A program made the position numbers and the translations under genes. The notes under the pieces were generated by a model, which did not search any database, was not told where the DNA came from, and saw only the letters and a list, made by a program, of their open reading frames with translations. A stretch of 64,000 bases of DNA from an uncultured Chloroflexota bacterium (GTDB lineage Bacteria > Chloroflexota > Chloroflexia > Chloroflexales > Chloroflexaceae): positions 1 to 64,000 of the forward strand of contig CAKZKA010000266.1 in NCBI GenBank assembly GCA_937120965.1. Direction: 5' to 3'. Shown here piece after piece: positions 16,874-24,862 of the stretch (position 1 is the stretch's first letter; the number at the start of each line of letters is the position of its first letter).

Positions 16874-18184
16874 ATGGCCTACGAGATTAAGGTCCCCTCG
16901 CTGGGCGAGTCGATCGTCGAGGCGACGGTGGCCCGCTGGTTGAAACGGGCCGGTGAGATGGTCGCCGCGGGTGAACCGGTGGTTGAGCTTGAGACCGATA
17001 AGGTGAACCTGGAGGTGGCGGCGGATCACGCCGGGGTGGTGACGGCAATTCTGAAGGAAGAGGGCGCGACCGTGGGGATCGGCGACGTGCTGGGCACCAT
17101 CGAGGTGGGCGCGGCGCCGCGCCCGGAGGCGGTTGCGGTCGCGCCGGCGGTGGCGGCCCCGGCCGAGCCGGAGATGCGCGGCGCCGAGGCGCCCGGTGGG
17201 AACGGCGCAGCGGTGCTGGCAACGCCGACGGCGCAGCGGGTGGCCGCGGAGTACGCTGTGGATCTGCGGGGCGTGGCCGGCACGGGTCCCGGCGGGCGGA
17301 TCACCAAGGAGGACGTGCTGCGCAGCGTTCAGGCGCCAGTGGCGACAACACCCCCGCCGGCGGCCGCGCCTGCCGCCGCAGTGGCCCCGCCGCCCGCGCC
17401 GGTGGCCCCGCCTGCCGCTGCGGTGGCCCCGCCGCCTGCGCCCGCGGGCGCGGCCCGCCCCATGGCGCCACTCCCCGCCTCCGGGCGCTACGAAGAGCGC
17501 CAGCGCCTCAGCCGGCGCCGCCTGACCATCGCCCGGCGCCTTGTTGAAGCTCAGCAGACCGCGGCCATGCTCACGACCTTCAACGAAGTGGATATGAGCG
17601 CGGTCATGGAGCTCCGCAAGCGGCACAAGGACGCCTTCAAGGAGCGCTACGGAGTGAGCCTGGGCCTGATGTCCTTCTTCACCCGCGCCGTCGTCGGGGC
17701 GTTGAAAGCCTTTCCTATGGTCAACGCCGAGATGCAGGGCGACGAAGTGGTGGTGAAGTACTACTACGACATCGGCGTGGCCGTGGGTGTCGAAGAGGGG
17801 CTGGTGGTGCCAGTGGTGCGCGACGCCGACCGGAAGAGCTTCGCGCAACTGGAGCAGGAAATCGCCGACCTGGCTCGCCGCGCCCGCGAGGGCGCCCTGA
17901 GCCTGACCGAGTTGCAGGGCGGCACCTTTACCATCACCAACGGCGGCGTCTACGGCTCACTCCTCTCCACACCCATCCTCAATACGCCCCAGGTCGGCAT
18001 CCTCGGGATGCACAAGATCGAAGAGCGGCCCGTGGTGATCGACGGGCAGATCGTCATTCGCCCGATGATGTACCTGGCCCTGAGCTACGACCACCGGCTG
18101 ATCGACGGCAGCACCGCCGTGCGCTTTCTGGTGCGGGTCAAGGAGTTGATCGAAGATCCTGAGGCGCTGTTGCTGGAGGGGTAG
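16874..18184 (+). CDS. sucB: dihydrolipoyl succinyltransferase (E2) of 2-oxoglutarate dehydrogenase
   Basis: 436 residues from ATG 16874; the frame extends further upstream but the lipoyl domain begins here with [13 protein letters not shown]. Lipoyl domain 1-77 with lipoyl-lysine K43 in ETDKVN. E1/E3-binding domain about 115-152 ([27 protein letters not shown]). A Pro/Ala/Val linker (about 155-200) leads to the catalytic acyltransferase domain (about 205-436) ending with the active-site [21 protein letters not shown] and [13 protein letters not shown] are the succinyltransferase-type signatures. It works with the E1 encoded just upstream. The ribosome-binding site is weak (ACAGG). Confidence 0.96.
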   Translation: MAYEIKVPSLGESIVEATVARWLKRAGEMVAAGEPVVELETDKVNLEVAADHAGVVTAILKEEGATVGIGDVLGTIEVGAAPRPEAVAVAPAVAAPAEPEMRGAEAPGGNGAAVLATPTAQRVAAEYAVDLRGVAGTGPGGRITKEDVLRSVQAPVATTPPPAAAPAAAVAPPPAPVAPPAAAVAPPPAPAGAARPMAPLPASGRYEERQRLSRRRLTIARRLVEAQQTAAMLTTFNEVDMSAVMELRKRHKDAFKERYGVSLGLMSFFTRAVVGALKAFPMVNAEMQGDEVVVKYYYDIGVAVGVEEGLVVPVVRDADRKSFAQLEQEIADLARRAREGALSLTELQGGTFTITNGGVYGSLLSTPILNTPQVGILGMHKIEERPVVIDGQIVIRPMMYLALSYDHRLIDGSTAVRFLVRVKELIEDPEALLLEG

Positions 18185-18647
18185 GGCCTTTTAGGGGTGG
18201 GGGTTCTGGCGGATGGCGTTCTGATGCGCTGGTTGGTCCTCACCCCCGGCCCCCTTCGACAGGCTCAGGCTTCGCCCTGAGGCTCAGCCCGAAGGGGCGG
18301 GCCTCTCCAGCTTCGCCGGAGAGCCTGCGCTGAGCCTGTCGAAGCGGGGAGATCAGAGCCGCGCGCGGGGGCGTTCCAATGCGGTACACGCCACGTTGGC
18401 GCGGATGTTCCGTCCGCCCTTAAACTCCCTGAGCAGGGGAGGGGGTATGCAGAGCCTGGCTCACCCACCCCCTCCAGGCACGAAGGGGTATGGAGAAACC
18501 AGGTTTCTCCATACCCCTTCTCGCCAGAGGCCCCTACGGATGCGCCACGCACTACCCGGATGAAAGAGACATTGTCGGGAGGGCTGCGGCTTCCTCAGCC
18601 CTCCCCCGGGCAGAAGCGCGGGGCAACCGGGTTGCCCCATGCTCACC
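18185..18647. repeat. nested intergenic repeats between sucB and a convergent gene
   Basis: A GCTTCGACAGGCTCAG/CTGAGCCTGTCGAAGC inverted repeat spans about 18256-18345. It is embedded in a GGCGGACAG-type element whose right end GATGTTCCGTCCGCCC lies at 18404-18419; the matching left end is missing. Module A variants follow (about 18491-18508, and GGGGCAACCGGGTTGCCCC at 18620-18638). No gene is seen. Confidence 0.7.
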
Positions 18648-19517
18648 TCACCGCCCGTAGCGCCACTGGTAGTAGTGCAGTCCCACGTTGCCCATCTCGA
18701 CGCGGAAGGCGGGCGGGTTGGCCGGATTGTAGGTCAGCACGCGGCGCTCGAAGACCTGGAAGAGGATCGGCACCTCTTTGCCGCCCACCTTGGACTTGAC
18801 CCAGTAGGCCCCGGTGACCGGCAGTCCGAAGACGAAGAGGGGATCGTAGACCCGCCCGATCACGTTCCGTCCACCCTCAGTGACCAGCCCCCGCTGATTC
18901 ATAAAGTCAATGAAGACCTTCGCCACACCGTGGTTGTTGTCGCCCAGCACCAGGATCGTGTTGGGGTCGTTGACGAAATCGTTGAAGCCGGTGATCGAAC
19001 CATCGGGGTTGAGGAAGCCGGTAGCCGGCCGGCCCAGATCATTCGGGTTAACGGCGCCAGGGCTCTGGTAGACCGGCAGCAGATCGGCGTAGGTCGGGTA
19101 CTGGCCCGGGTCGCCGATAGCGCTGATGCGGGCCGGGCCGCGCTGCTCGAAACGGTTATTGCCGAGTTGCAGGCGCCCGGTCATCATCTCGATCGGCAAC
19201 AGACCATTGGTGACGTACCACAGATTGTTGGGATTGGCGGTCGGATCGTTGATCTCCATGCGGCTCTTATCGAAGTACTGCACGGTTCGCAAACCGTCAA
19301 TGCCTTCGATATAAGTTTCGCGCATGATTCCGCTGATGGGCGCAGGACCCCACGTCCACGAGCGGTCGGTCAAGCCCTGGGAAACAGGATAATCCTGGCG
19401 GGTCCAGACGCGCAGGAAGCTATCGTTGCCGATAGCGGGCGCGGCCAGCACGGGCTGCAGGGCAAGCAGGACCGCGGCGAATACCGCGAACACGCCAGCA
19501 AGAATGGGCCGTTTCAT
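18648..19517 (-). CDS. secreted protein of the YFDK/FERRVLTY domain family
   Basis: 289 residues from ATG 19517, with AGGAGG about six bases upstream. Signal peptide 1-25 with likely cleavage after VLAA. The mature part is a single domain with the blocks LRVWTRQD, GLRTVQYFDKSRMEIN, VTNGLL...GRLQLGNN, FMNQRG, GLPVTGAYW and FERRVLTYNP...VEMGNVGLHYYQWRY. The same blocks occur in the same order in the N-terminal half of the secreted protein at 36353-38230, so this is a defined paralogous domain. No catalytic signature is recognised. I associate the family with Chloroflexi extracellular proteins; function unknown. Confidence 0.8.
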   Translation of the reverse strand: MKRPILAGVFAVFAAVLLALQPVLAAPAIGNDSFLRVWTRQDYPVSQGLTDRSWTWGPAPISGIMRETYIEGIDGLRTVQYFDKSRMEINDPTANPNNLWYVTNGLLPIEMMTGRLQLGNNRFEQRGPARISAIGDPGQYPTYADLLPVYQSPGAVNPNDLGRPATGFLNPDGSITGFNDFVNDPNTILVLGDNNHGVAKVFIDFMNQRGLVTEGGRNVIGRVYDPLFVFGLPVTGAYWVKSKVGGKEVPILFQVFERRVLTYNPANPPAFRVEMGNVGLHYYQWRYGR

Positions 19518-19587
19518 CGCGCACCTCCTGAGGTTTAGCAATATCGCCGGAGGGTGGGGCAACCCGGTCCCCCACGTCCGGGGTTTG
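19518..19587. other. short repeat lead-in upstream of the secreted gene
   Basis: ACCTCAGGAGG at the gene start joins a module D end to the ribosome-binding site. A degenerate GGGGCAACCCGG/CCGGGG module follows. No promoter was recognised. Confidence 0.4.
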
Positions 19588-19707
19588 GGGGCGGACAGAA
19601 CATCTGGACGCCGACGGGCGTTATGGCATTGGGGGGCGAGCAGAGCCGTGCGCGGGGGCGTTCCAATGCAGTACAAGCCACGTTGGCGCGGATGTTCTGT
19701 CCGCCCC
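19588..19707. mobile_element. 120-bp element with 17-bp perfect terminal inverted repeats
   Basis: GGGGCGGACAGAACATC at 19588-19604 is exactly inverted at 19691-19707. The interior (ACGCCGACGGGCG, AGCAGAGCCGTGCGCGGGGG, TACAAGCCACGTTGG) is shared with copies at 56327-56518 and about 18340-18419. No coding capacity; it has the form of a miniature inverted-repeat element. No matching transposase was recognised in the window. Confidence 0.75.
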
Positions 19708-20696
19708 TGAACATCCGGGGAGGGTAGGGGCGGGCTGTGCCATCCAGAACAACCTCGTTGCATCCTGCCGTTGTGCGGCGCAGCCACAAGGGCGTCGGTT
19801 GCGGCAATCTGTAATCGCTCCTGCGGCCACTTTCAGCATAGCACGCCAGGGCGTGGATGGCGATCACAAGCGTGCCACGGCTGTCTGATAAGCAGGCAAC
19901 AGGGACGTGAGATCGGTGATGGCGAAGGCGAGCGCAGGCGCGTCCCCGCTATTACCGACTCTCGTAGGAGCGAGGGTGGCCCGCCCGTGAACGCCGACGA
20001 GGGCGGGATACCGATGTCACGTGAGCACGCCGCGCCCAGCGTTGCGGCAAGGCGTGCATGGACGCCTGGTGCGACAATCTGCAATCCCAAATCTGCAATC
20101 TGAATGCGTTCGAGTCTGCTCCATATACCCCCCCATGGTATGGGGGATGGGTAGTTTTTCCCACCCGATCGGGTACGCGCAACACAACCCATTCTGAGCG
20201 TTGTGATCTCAGATCGATTCTGGCATACTTTCGATAAGCAATAGATTTGCGCTATCTGATCGCGCTGCGCTTGCGCCAGAGGGCCAGGCCCTCGCAGCAA
20301 CCCGCCCTTCGCCGGCAGGCGATGGCAGGGAAGGGCCTGGAGAGCCGCGCCTCCTTGAACCCTGCCTCGGGGCCGGGGAGGTCTGTTTTCTGTGTGCCTT
20401 TAGACCAACCCTTTTCAAACACGTAGATCCGGCGCTTCAGTCCTGCTCCCGACCTCCCTCCGTTGGGGGGAGAAGTCGAACGCTCTCGGCGGGGAAGAGG
20501 GGAATCAGGGGCGAACGGGCTTGTGCAAAAGGTATTCCCTCGAGCTTGTTAGCGTGGAACATCCTCGCCCAACCCATAGTCGGGGGGCGCGGGTAGCACA
20601 CATCTACGGGCTTCCAGCCTGCACCTGCAGGTTGGCACGGGGTATTCGCCCTGGTTATTGCGGTCATTGGCCACTCGCGAAGGCAGTGCGGCAGCG
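19708..20696. other. long non-coding stretch before the transposase remnant
   Basis: Contains a module C core (GTGCGGCGCAGCCACAAG near 19774), a degenerate AATCTGCAATCCCAAATCTG repeat (about 20080-20103), a 7-bp hairpin CCCCCAT/ATGGGGG (20130-20146) and GC-rich filler. Open frames here lack ribosome-binding sites and family signatures; no gene is supported. Confidence 0.5.
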
Positions 20697-21254
20697 ATGG
20701 AGTTGACCGAGTCACTCAAGGAGCTGCTGATCGAAACGGCGCGCAAGCTCAAAGGGCGCGATCGCCGGCGTTTCATGGCGCTCACCGTCAGGGAGCTTGG
20801 ACCGGGTGGGCAGCGTCTGGCCGAGCGCGAGCTGGGCTGGAGCCGGGTAACCATTCGCAAGGGTCTGCGCGAGCTGGAGGGAGGGGCGGAGGAGCTGAAT
20901 CCGCCAGGACCCCTCGGGCGGCATCGCGCCGAAGAGCGCCTGCCGCGGCTCCTGGCCGACATCTGCGCGCTGATCGAACAGCAGCGGCATCTCGATCCTG
21001 ACCCACAGTGCAGCAACGACCAGCGCATAGCCTGCCTGAGCGCGGCAGAAGTGCGCCGCCGCCTGATGAGCGACTTTGGCTACCGTGATGATGAACTACC
21101 TACCGTGCAGACCATCGCCGCCAAGCTCAAGTCTCTGGGCTACTACCCCCGACGCTCGGCGTACACGCAGCTATCCGCGCCACCTTCCCGTGGATCGACA
21201 ACACAAAAAACAACCTATCCCAGCAACCCATCCTCCGATGGCGTCGAAGCATAG
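20697..21254 (+). pseudogene. truncated ISAzo13-type transposase, N-terminal part
   Basis: 185 residues from ATG 20697. The segment MELTESLKELLIETARKLKG, then RRRFMALTVRELGPGGQRLAERELGWSRVTIRKGLRELE, a LSAAEVRRRLM block and LPTVQTIAAKLKSLGYYPRR match the N-terminal helix-turn-helix region I recognise from ISAzo13-family transposases. The catalytic DDE part is absent: after about residue 160 the frame becomes unrelated, low-complexity sequence and stops. Terminal repeats of the IS were not found. The remnant sits beside an AT-richer patch, consistent with an old insertion and deletion. Confidence 0.75.
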
Positions 21255-21758
21255 GATGAACCACTGCAATCACATTCCCACGTTCGTGTGGCAATATAAC
21301 CCGCATCTATACTGTAGAGCTGGGATAATTGCTTCTTTTATACCTCGCCACTATCAGTAAGTCGCGCATAAAGTTGTCAACTCATAACTAAACACGGTTA
21401 ATGCTGGTCTTGAAAAAGAATTTTCCCCTGCTATATTTCGGCTCAACGACGGTGCGAACACCAACCATTCATCGTGAAGCAAATAACGCCGAAGAGGAAG
21501 TATCCTGAAGGGGTATGATATCGAACCCCGTGCGTGAGTGTGTAATTATTGCCAGTGAAGGGACTTGCAGCTCCTTCCAAAACACCCCTCCAGCACACAC
21601 ACGCAGCTGATTTGATATAACTCCGCAGGATCGTCAGCTTCGGAATTACGTTGACGAGGGCGCATTCGCGAACTTGCATAGTTCCGCGTGCGAATCCACT
21701 CGAACAGTGTGGTGTGACCTGCGGCAGTGGTAAGGTGATACAACGAAGGAGCAGAGGT
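21255..21758. other. AT-richer non-coding patch upstream of the FeS operon
   Basis: About 500 bp clearly lower in GC than the surroundings, with no repeat modules, following the transposase remnant. Possible promoter-like strings (TTGTCA near 21374, TTGACG near 21652) have no good -10 partners. The segment probably includes the control region of the FeS protein gene and leftover IS-associated DNA. Confidence 0.4.
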
Positions 21759-23276
21759 ATGGAAGGTGAGCTGAAGGCATTCGTCGAGTCCCTTGAGCGC
21801 AACATGACCCCGGAAGACGTGATCACGCTCGAAGCCTGCATGGATTGCAAGCTGTGCGGTCATGCCTGCGCCTGGTACCTCGCTACGGGCGATGAGAAGC
21901 TCCACCCGACCTACAAGACCGAACTCATCCGCGATGTGTACCACTCGTACATGACCCTGGAGGGCCGTGTCGCCACTGCGCTGGGGCTGCGTAAGGCGCC
22001 GACCCTCGCCGATGTGCGCGAGCGTATGCAGGCATTCTGGCAGTGTACCGCGTGCGGCCGGTGTACCCTGACCTGCCCGCTCGGTTTGAGCACCCGGCGC
22101 GTTGTGCGCCTGGCGCGGGCGGCCTATAGCGACTCTGGTCTCAGCCTCGCCAATCCAACCATCAAGTCCATCGTTGACAACACCGCCAACCTGAGGCACA
22201 GCTTTGGCCTGACCATCCCGCAGGTCATCGGGCGCATCGGTCTGTTCCTCCAGAACGAGGGCATTGAGGTGCCTGTGGATATTCACGGCGCTGATATGCT
22301 CTTCGTGTGCCCGGCTGCCGGCAACACCAAGATCCCCGACTTTGGGATCAAGCTGGTCAAGATCCTCAACGCCGCAGGGGTGAGCTACACCGTCTCGCCG
22401 CGGGTGGTTGACACCGGCACGGAGATCGACCACATCGCCGTGCACCACCAGCTCTCACGGGTGATGCTGGAGGAATGGGAGGAAGAAGCGGATCGACTGG
22501 GGGTGAAGCAGATCCTGCTGGTGGAGTGCGGTTGCGATGCCCGCACCCTGTACGCCGAGGCCTCCGAGGCCCTGGGGCGACCGCTCAAGTACCCCGTGGT
22601 CAGCGTGGACGCGCTGATGCTGGAGCTGATCAAGGATGGCCGCCTGCCAGTCGAACCGCTGAACACCCGGATCACCCTGCACGACCCCTGCTACGCCACG
22701 CGCCTCTCGGGCCTGGGCGAGGTGTTCCGCGAGATCCTGGGCTACGTCACCACCGATTTTGTAGAGATGACGCCCAACCGCGAGTACAACTACTGCTGCA
22801 ACGGCGGAGCGGGCGGCATGCGTCTGCCCGAAAACACCGAGTTGCGGCGCAAGATCTCGGTGCTGAAGGCCAACCAGATCCAGCTCACGGGCGCGCAGTG
22901 CGTGACCACTCCCTGCGTGGTCTGCTCGTTGTCGCTGGAGGACACCTGCAACGTCTACGGGCTGGCGCAGCCGGGAGAGCGGATGGTGCAGGTGCTGTTC
23001 GAGGTGGTCTACGACGCGATGGAGAAAGCCCTGACCCGCCGCGGTGAACTCGACCGGATGTACATGCCCGCCGAGTTGATCGGCCGGGATGCGGACTTCT
23101 TCGACGCGCACAGTATGGGGGGCCGCCTGGCGATGCTGGCGCACCGGCCCGACTTCGGCGATCTGGTGACCTGGTTGGAGCAGGACCCGATCGTCAAGCG
23201 CTTTGCCGCCACGCACCCGGATGTGCTGGATCAACTGCGTGGCCTGCGTGAGCTGGCCGAGTGCCCGAACTGTTGA
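21759..23276 (+). CDS. HdrD/DsrK-like [4Fe-4S] oxidoreductase subunit
   Basis: 505 residues from ATG 21759, with AAGGAG eight bases upstream. Two ferredoxin-type clusters: C27-C30-C33-C37 and C96-C99-C102-C106, each CxxCxxCxxxC. A first, degenerate CCG-like domain (about 185-290) lacks the paired cysteines. The second CCG domain is complete: C311, C346-C347, C381 or C386, C389, as in heterodisulfide reductase HdrB/D, where it holds the non-cubane active-site cluster. It is cytosolic and expected to pair with the membrane cytochrome-like protein encoded downstream, giving a DsrMK/HdrDE-type complex that exchanges electrons between quinone and a thiol/disulfide or ferredoxin pool. The physiological substrate is unknown. 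Confidence 0.88.
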   Translation: MEGELKAFVESLERNMTPEDVITLEACMDCKLCGHACAWYLATGDEKLHPTYKTELIRDVYHSYMTLEGRVATALGLRKAPTLADVRERMQAFWQCTACGRCTLTCPLGLSTRRVVRLARAAYSDSGLSLANPTIKSIVDNTANLRHSFGLTIPQVIGRIGLFLQNEGIEVPVDIHGADMLFVCPAAGNTKIPDFGIKLVKILNAAGVSYTVSPRVVDTGTEIDHIAVHHQLSRVMLEEWEEEADRLGVKQILLVECGCDARTLYAEASEALGRPLKYPVVSVDALMLELIKDGRLPVEPLNTRITLHDPCYATRLSGLGEVFREILGYVTTDFVEMTPNREYNYCCNGGAGGMRLPENTELRRKISVLKANQIQLTGAQCVTTPCVVCSLSLEDTCNVYGLAQPGERMVQVLFEVVYDAMEKALTRRGELDRMYMPAELIGRDADFFDAHSMGGRLAMLAHRPDFGDLVTWLEQDPIVKRFAATHPDVLDQLRGLRELAECPNC

Positions 23277-23716
23277 GAGGCGCGGGACAACCCGGCTGCC
23301 CGGTGCGTGCTCAGCGTCAGGATCACCACGCAAACCCGGGAGCGCGGGCTCCCGCCCGCGCCCGCGTTGGAAGGCAGGCTGCCCGCGCCCCCGGGGGAGG
23401 GGTGAGCGCCTGGGACGCCCTGCCTGCGATGGACCCGGTCGCGCCGCAACTCTGCCCGGTGGGGTGAGCCTCGTTTCGCCCCACCGGAGGACAGGCAAAG
23501 ACGTTTCCGGGGAGAGCTGCGCCCTCCTGCCGCCCCACGGGGAAGGGGCGCGGTTCGGCAGGCTCACCGCAGGTGGGGCGATCCGGTTTCCCCACGCTTC
23601 ACCCGGCGCTGGAGGCGGCTGTCTCCGATGGGCAGGGGTGATGCGAGACCCGCTTGCACCCGCGCTCAGGTTAGCGCATCAGAAGACAACGAAAGCTCCA
23701 GGAAGGAGGACCTGCG
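23277..23716. repeat. GC-rich repeats separating the two FeS-complex genes
   Basis: 440 bp with GGGAGCGCGGGCTCCCGCCC-type inverted repeats (about 23336-23400, related to the GTACGTGTTCACA element core) and a module A trace (GGGGCGATCCGGTTTCCCC near 23575). No gene is seen. Such an insertion between likely partner genes is unusual. Confidence 0.6.
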
Positions 23717-24538
23717 ATGCTCATCACTATGCTCGACATCGTTGCGCCCATCGTCTTGACGATCTTCGTCATCGGGGTGGGATTGCGCCTGGGTCGGCTG
23801 ATCAAGGCCCTGTTCCTGCGTCAGCACTTCCGCGGCGTAACCCCGAACTTTGTGGGCGCCCCGCCGCCTATGCCACTGGGCGCGGCGCTCAAGGCAGTGA
23901 TCCTCGGCCCGTTCGCCCACTTCCACCGCAAATCCAACTCGCTCTGGGGCTACGGCCTGATCGCCTACCACATCGCCATTATCACCGAGGTCACCGGTTA
24001 TACACTGTCGGCGCTGATCCTGGGCATGCGCCTGTTGCAGGGGCAGCCCGTGCCCGATGTGGCCCGGCACCTCGAACATAGCTTCAACACCAGCCCCTCC
24101 AATCTGCTGGCGATTATCTTCGGCAACGGCGAGGCGCTACAGGCCCACTTCCTCTTCGGCAACCTGGCGCCGGTCTTCGTCGGAGTCACCTGGGTGGCGG
24201 TGAGCTTTGCCGTGGTCGGCAATATGGCCCTGCTGATCACCCTGTTGCGCAAGCGCAGCTCGGCCATTGTCTCGGATATGGACAAGGCTTCGCGCGGCGT
24301 CCGTGTGGCCGGACGTCGGCCCTGGGACCGTATGCTCGTCCGGCTGGTGATCTTCTGCATCATCTGGACGGAGCTGTTCGCGCGGCTGGAACTTATTCCG
24401 GGGATCGTGTTCGTGCACGCCGCGCTCGGTCTGGTCCTCTTTACCCTCTTCCCCTTCACCTACCTCTTCCATATGATCTACGGCATCTTCGCCGTGGCCG
24501 TGGCAACCCGCCGGAGGATGGTGAGGACGATTGCGTAG
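23717..24538 (+). CDS. NarI/DsrM-like membrane cytochrome b-type subunit
   Basis: 273 residues with AGGAGG upstream of ATG 23717. About five to six membrane segments (7-27, 66-98, 135-170, 210-235, 238-268). Candidate heme-ligand histidines occur in LWGYGLIAYHIAIITEVTGY and in IVFVHAALG...YLFHMIYG, as in the NarI/DsrM/HdrE group that oxidises or reduces quinone. The preceding gene is an HdrD/DsrK-like FeS protein, so the two likely form a quinone-linked complex. Heme content is inference from histidine placement. Confidence 0.8.
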   Translation: MLITMLDIVAPIVLTIFVIGVGLRLGRLIKALFLRQHFRGVTPNFVGAPPPMPLGAALKAVILGPFAHFHRKSNSLWGYGLIAYHIAIITEVTGYTLSALILGMRLLQGQPVPDVARHLEHSFNTSPSNLLAIIFGNGEALQAHFLFGNLAPVFVGVTWVAVSFAVVGNMALLITLLRKRSSAIVSDMDKASRGVRVAGRRPWDRMLVRLVIFCIIWTELFARLELIPGIVFVHAALGLVLFTLFPFTYLFHMIYGIFAVAVATRRRMVRTIA

Positions 24539-24672
24539 GCGGCGTGGGAGCTGTGGAGCTGTGGAGCTGTGGAGCTGTACATCGCTTGGAGAAGCTTTCT
24601 ACACTCCACACCTCCACACCGCAGGCCAGGCGGGAGATGTCAGGCGTGTATTCTCCTCGACACCTCCACCGG
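24539..24672. repeat. 9-bp tandem GGAGCTGTG repeat and CTCCAC inverted arm
   Basis: GGAGCTGTG is repeated about four times at 24546-24580 and is followed by ACTCCACACCTCCACACC (about 24604-24621), able to pair with it. Related sequence occurs at 13138-13177 and 42360-42412. It lies directly after the stop of the membrane subunit gene and could act as a transcript-end hairpin. Confidence 0.65.
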
Positions 24673-24862
24673 GTGCGTGTTCACATGTGGGGTAATACCA
24701 ATTACCGTTGATGATGCCGCATTGCCTGAAGCGATTTCAGGCGTGGCAATCCACAATCCAAAATGGTATAAGACGTCACCCCGGGAGCGCGGGCGTCCCG
24801 CCCGCAAGAGCCTGGATGCGGGCAAGATGCCCGCGCTCCCATGGAGAAGTGTGAACACGTAC
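24673..24862. mobile_element. GTACGTGTTCACA element interrupted by a second element
   Basis: Left end GTGCGTGTTCACA (24673-24685, one mismatch) and right end TGTGAACACGTAC (24850-24862) are inverted repeats. The core GAGCGCGGGCGTCCCGCCCG matches the uninterrupted 113-bp copy at 51086-51198. Here a 73-bp element plus a duplicated TAA splits the sequence after GGGGTAA. The right end stops at the base before the aconitase stop codon. Confidence 0.75.
24696..24768. mobile_element. 73-bp TACCA...TGGTA element with TAA target duplication
   Basis: Runs from TACCA (24696-24700) to TGGTA (24764-24768) and is flanked by TAA on both sides (24693-24695 and 24769-24771). Comparison with the empty site at 51086-51198 shows this piece is the extra DNA. 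The right end carries CAATCCACAATCCAAAATGG, the hallmark of related copies at 39100-39134 and 45630-45660. No coding capacity. Confidence 0.7.

Noticed and set aside
20128-20160. CCCCCAT/ATGGGGG hairpin followed by a few T as a terminator
   Set aside because: Only 7 bp with a 3-nt loop, and the T run is separated from the stem by eight bases; no gene ends nearby.
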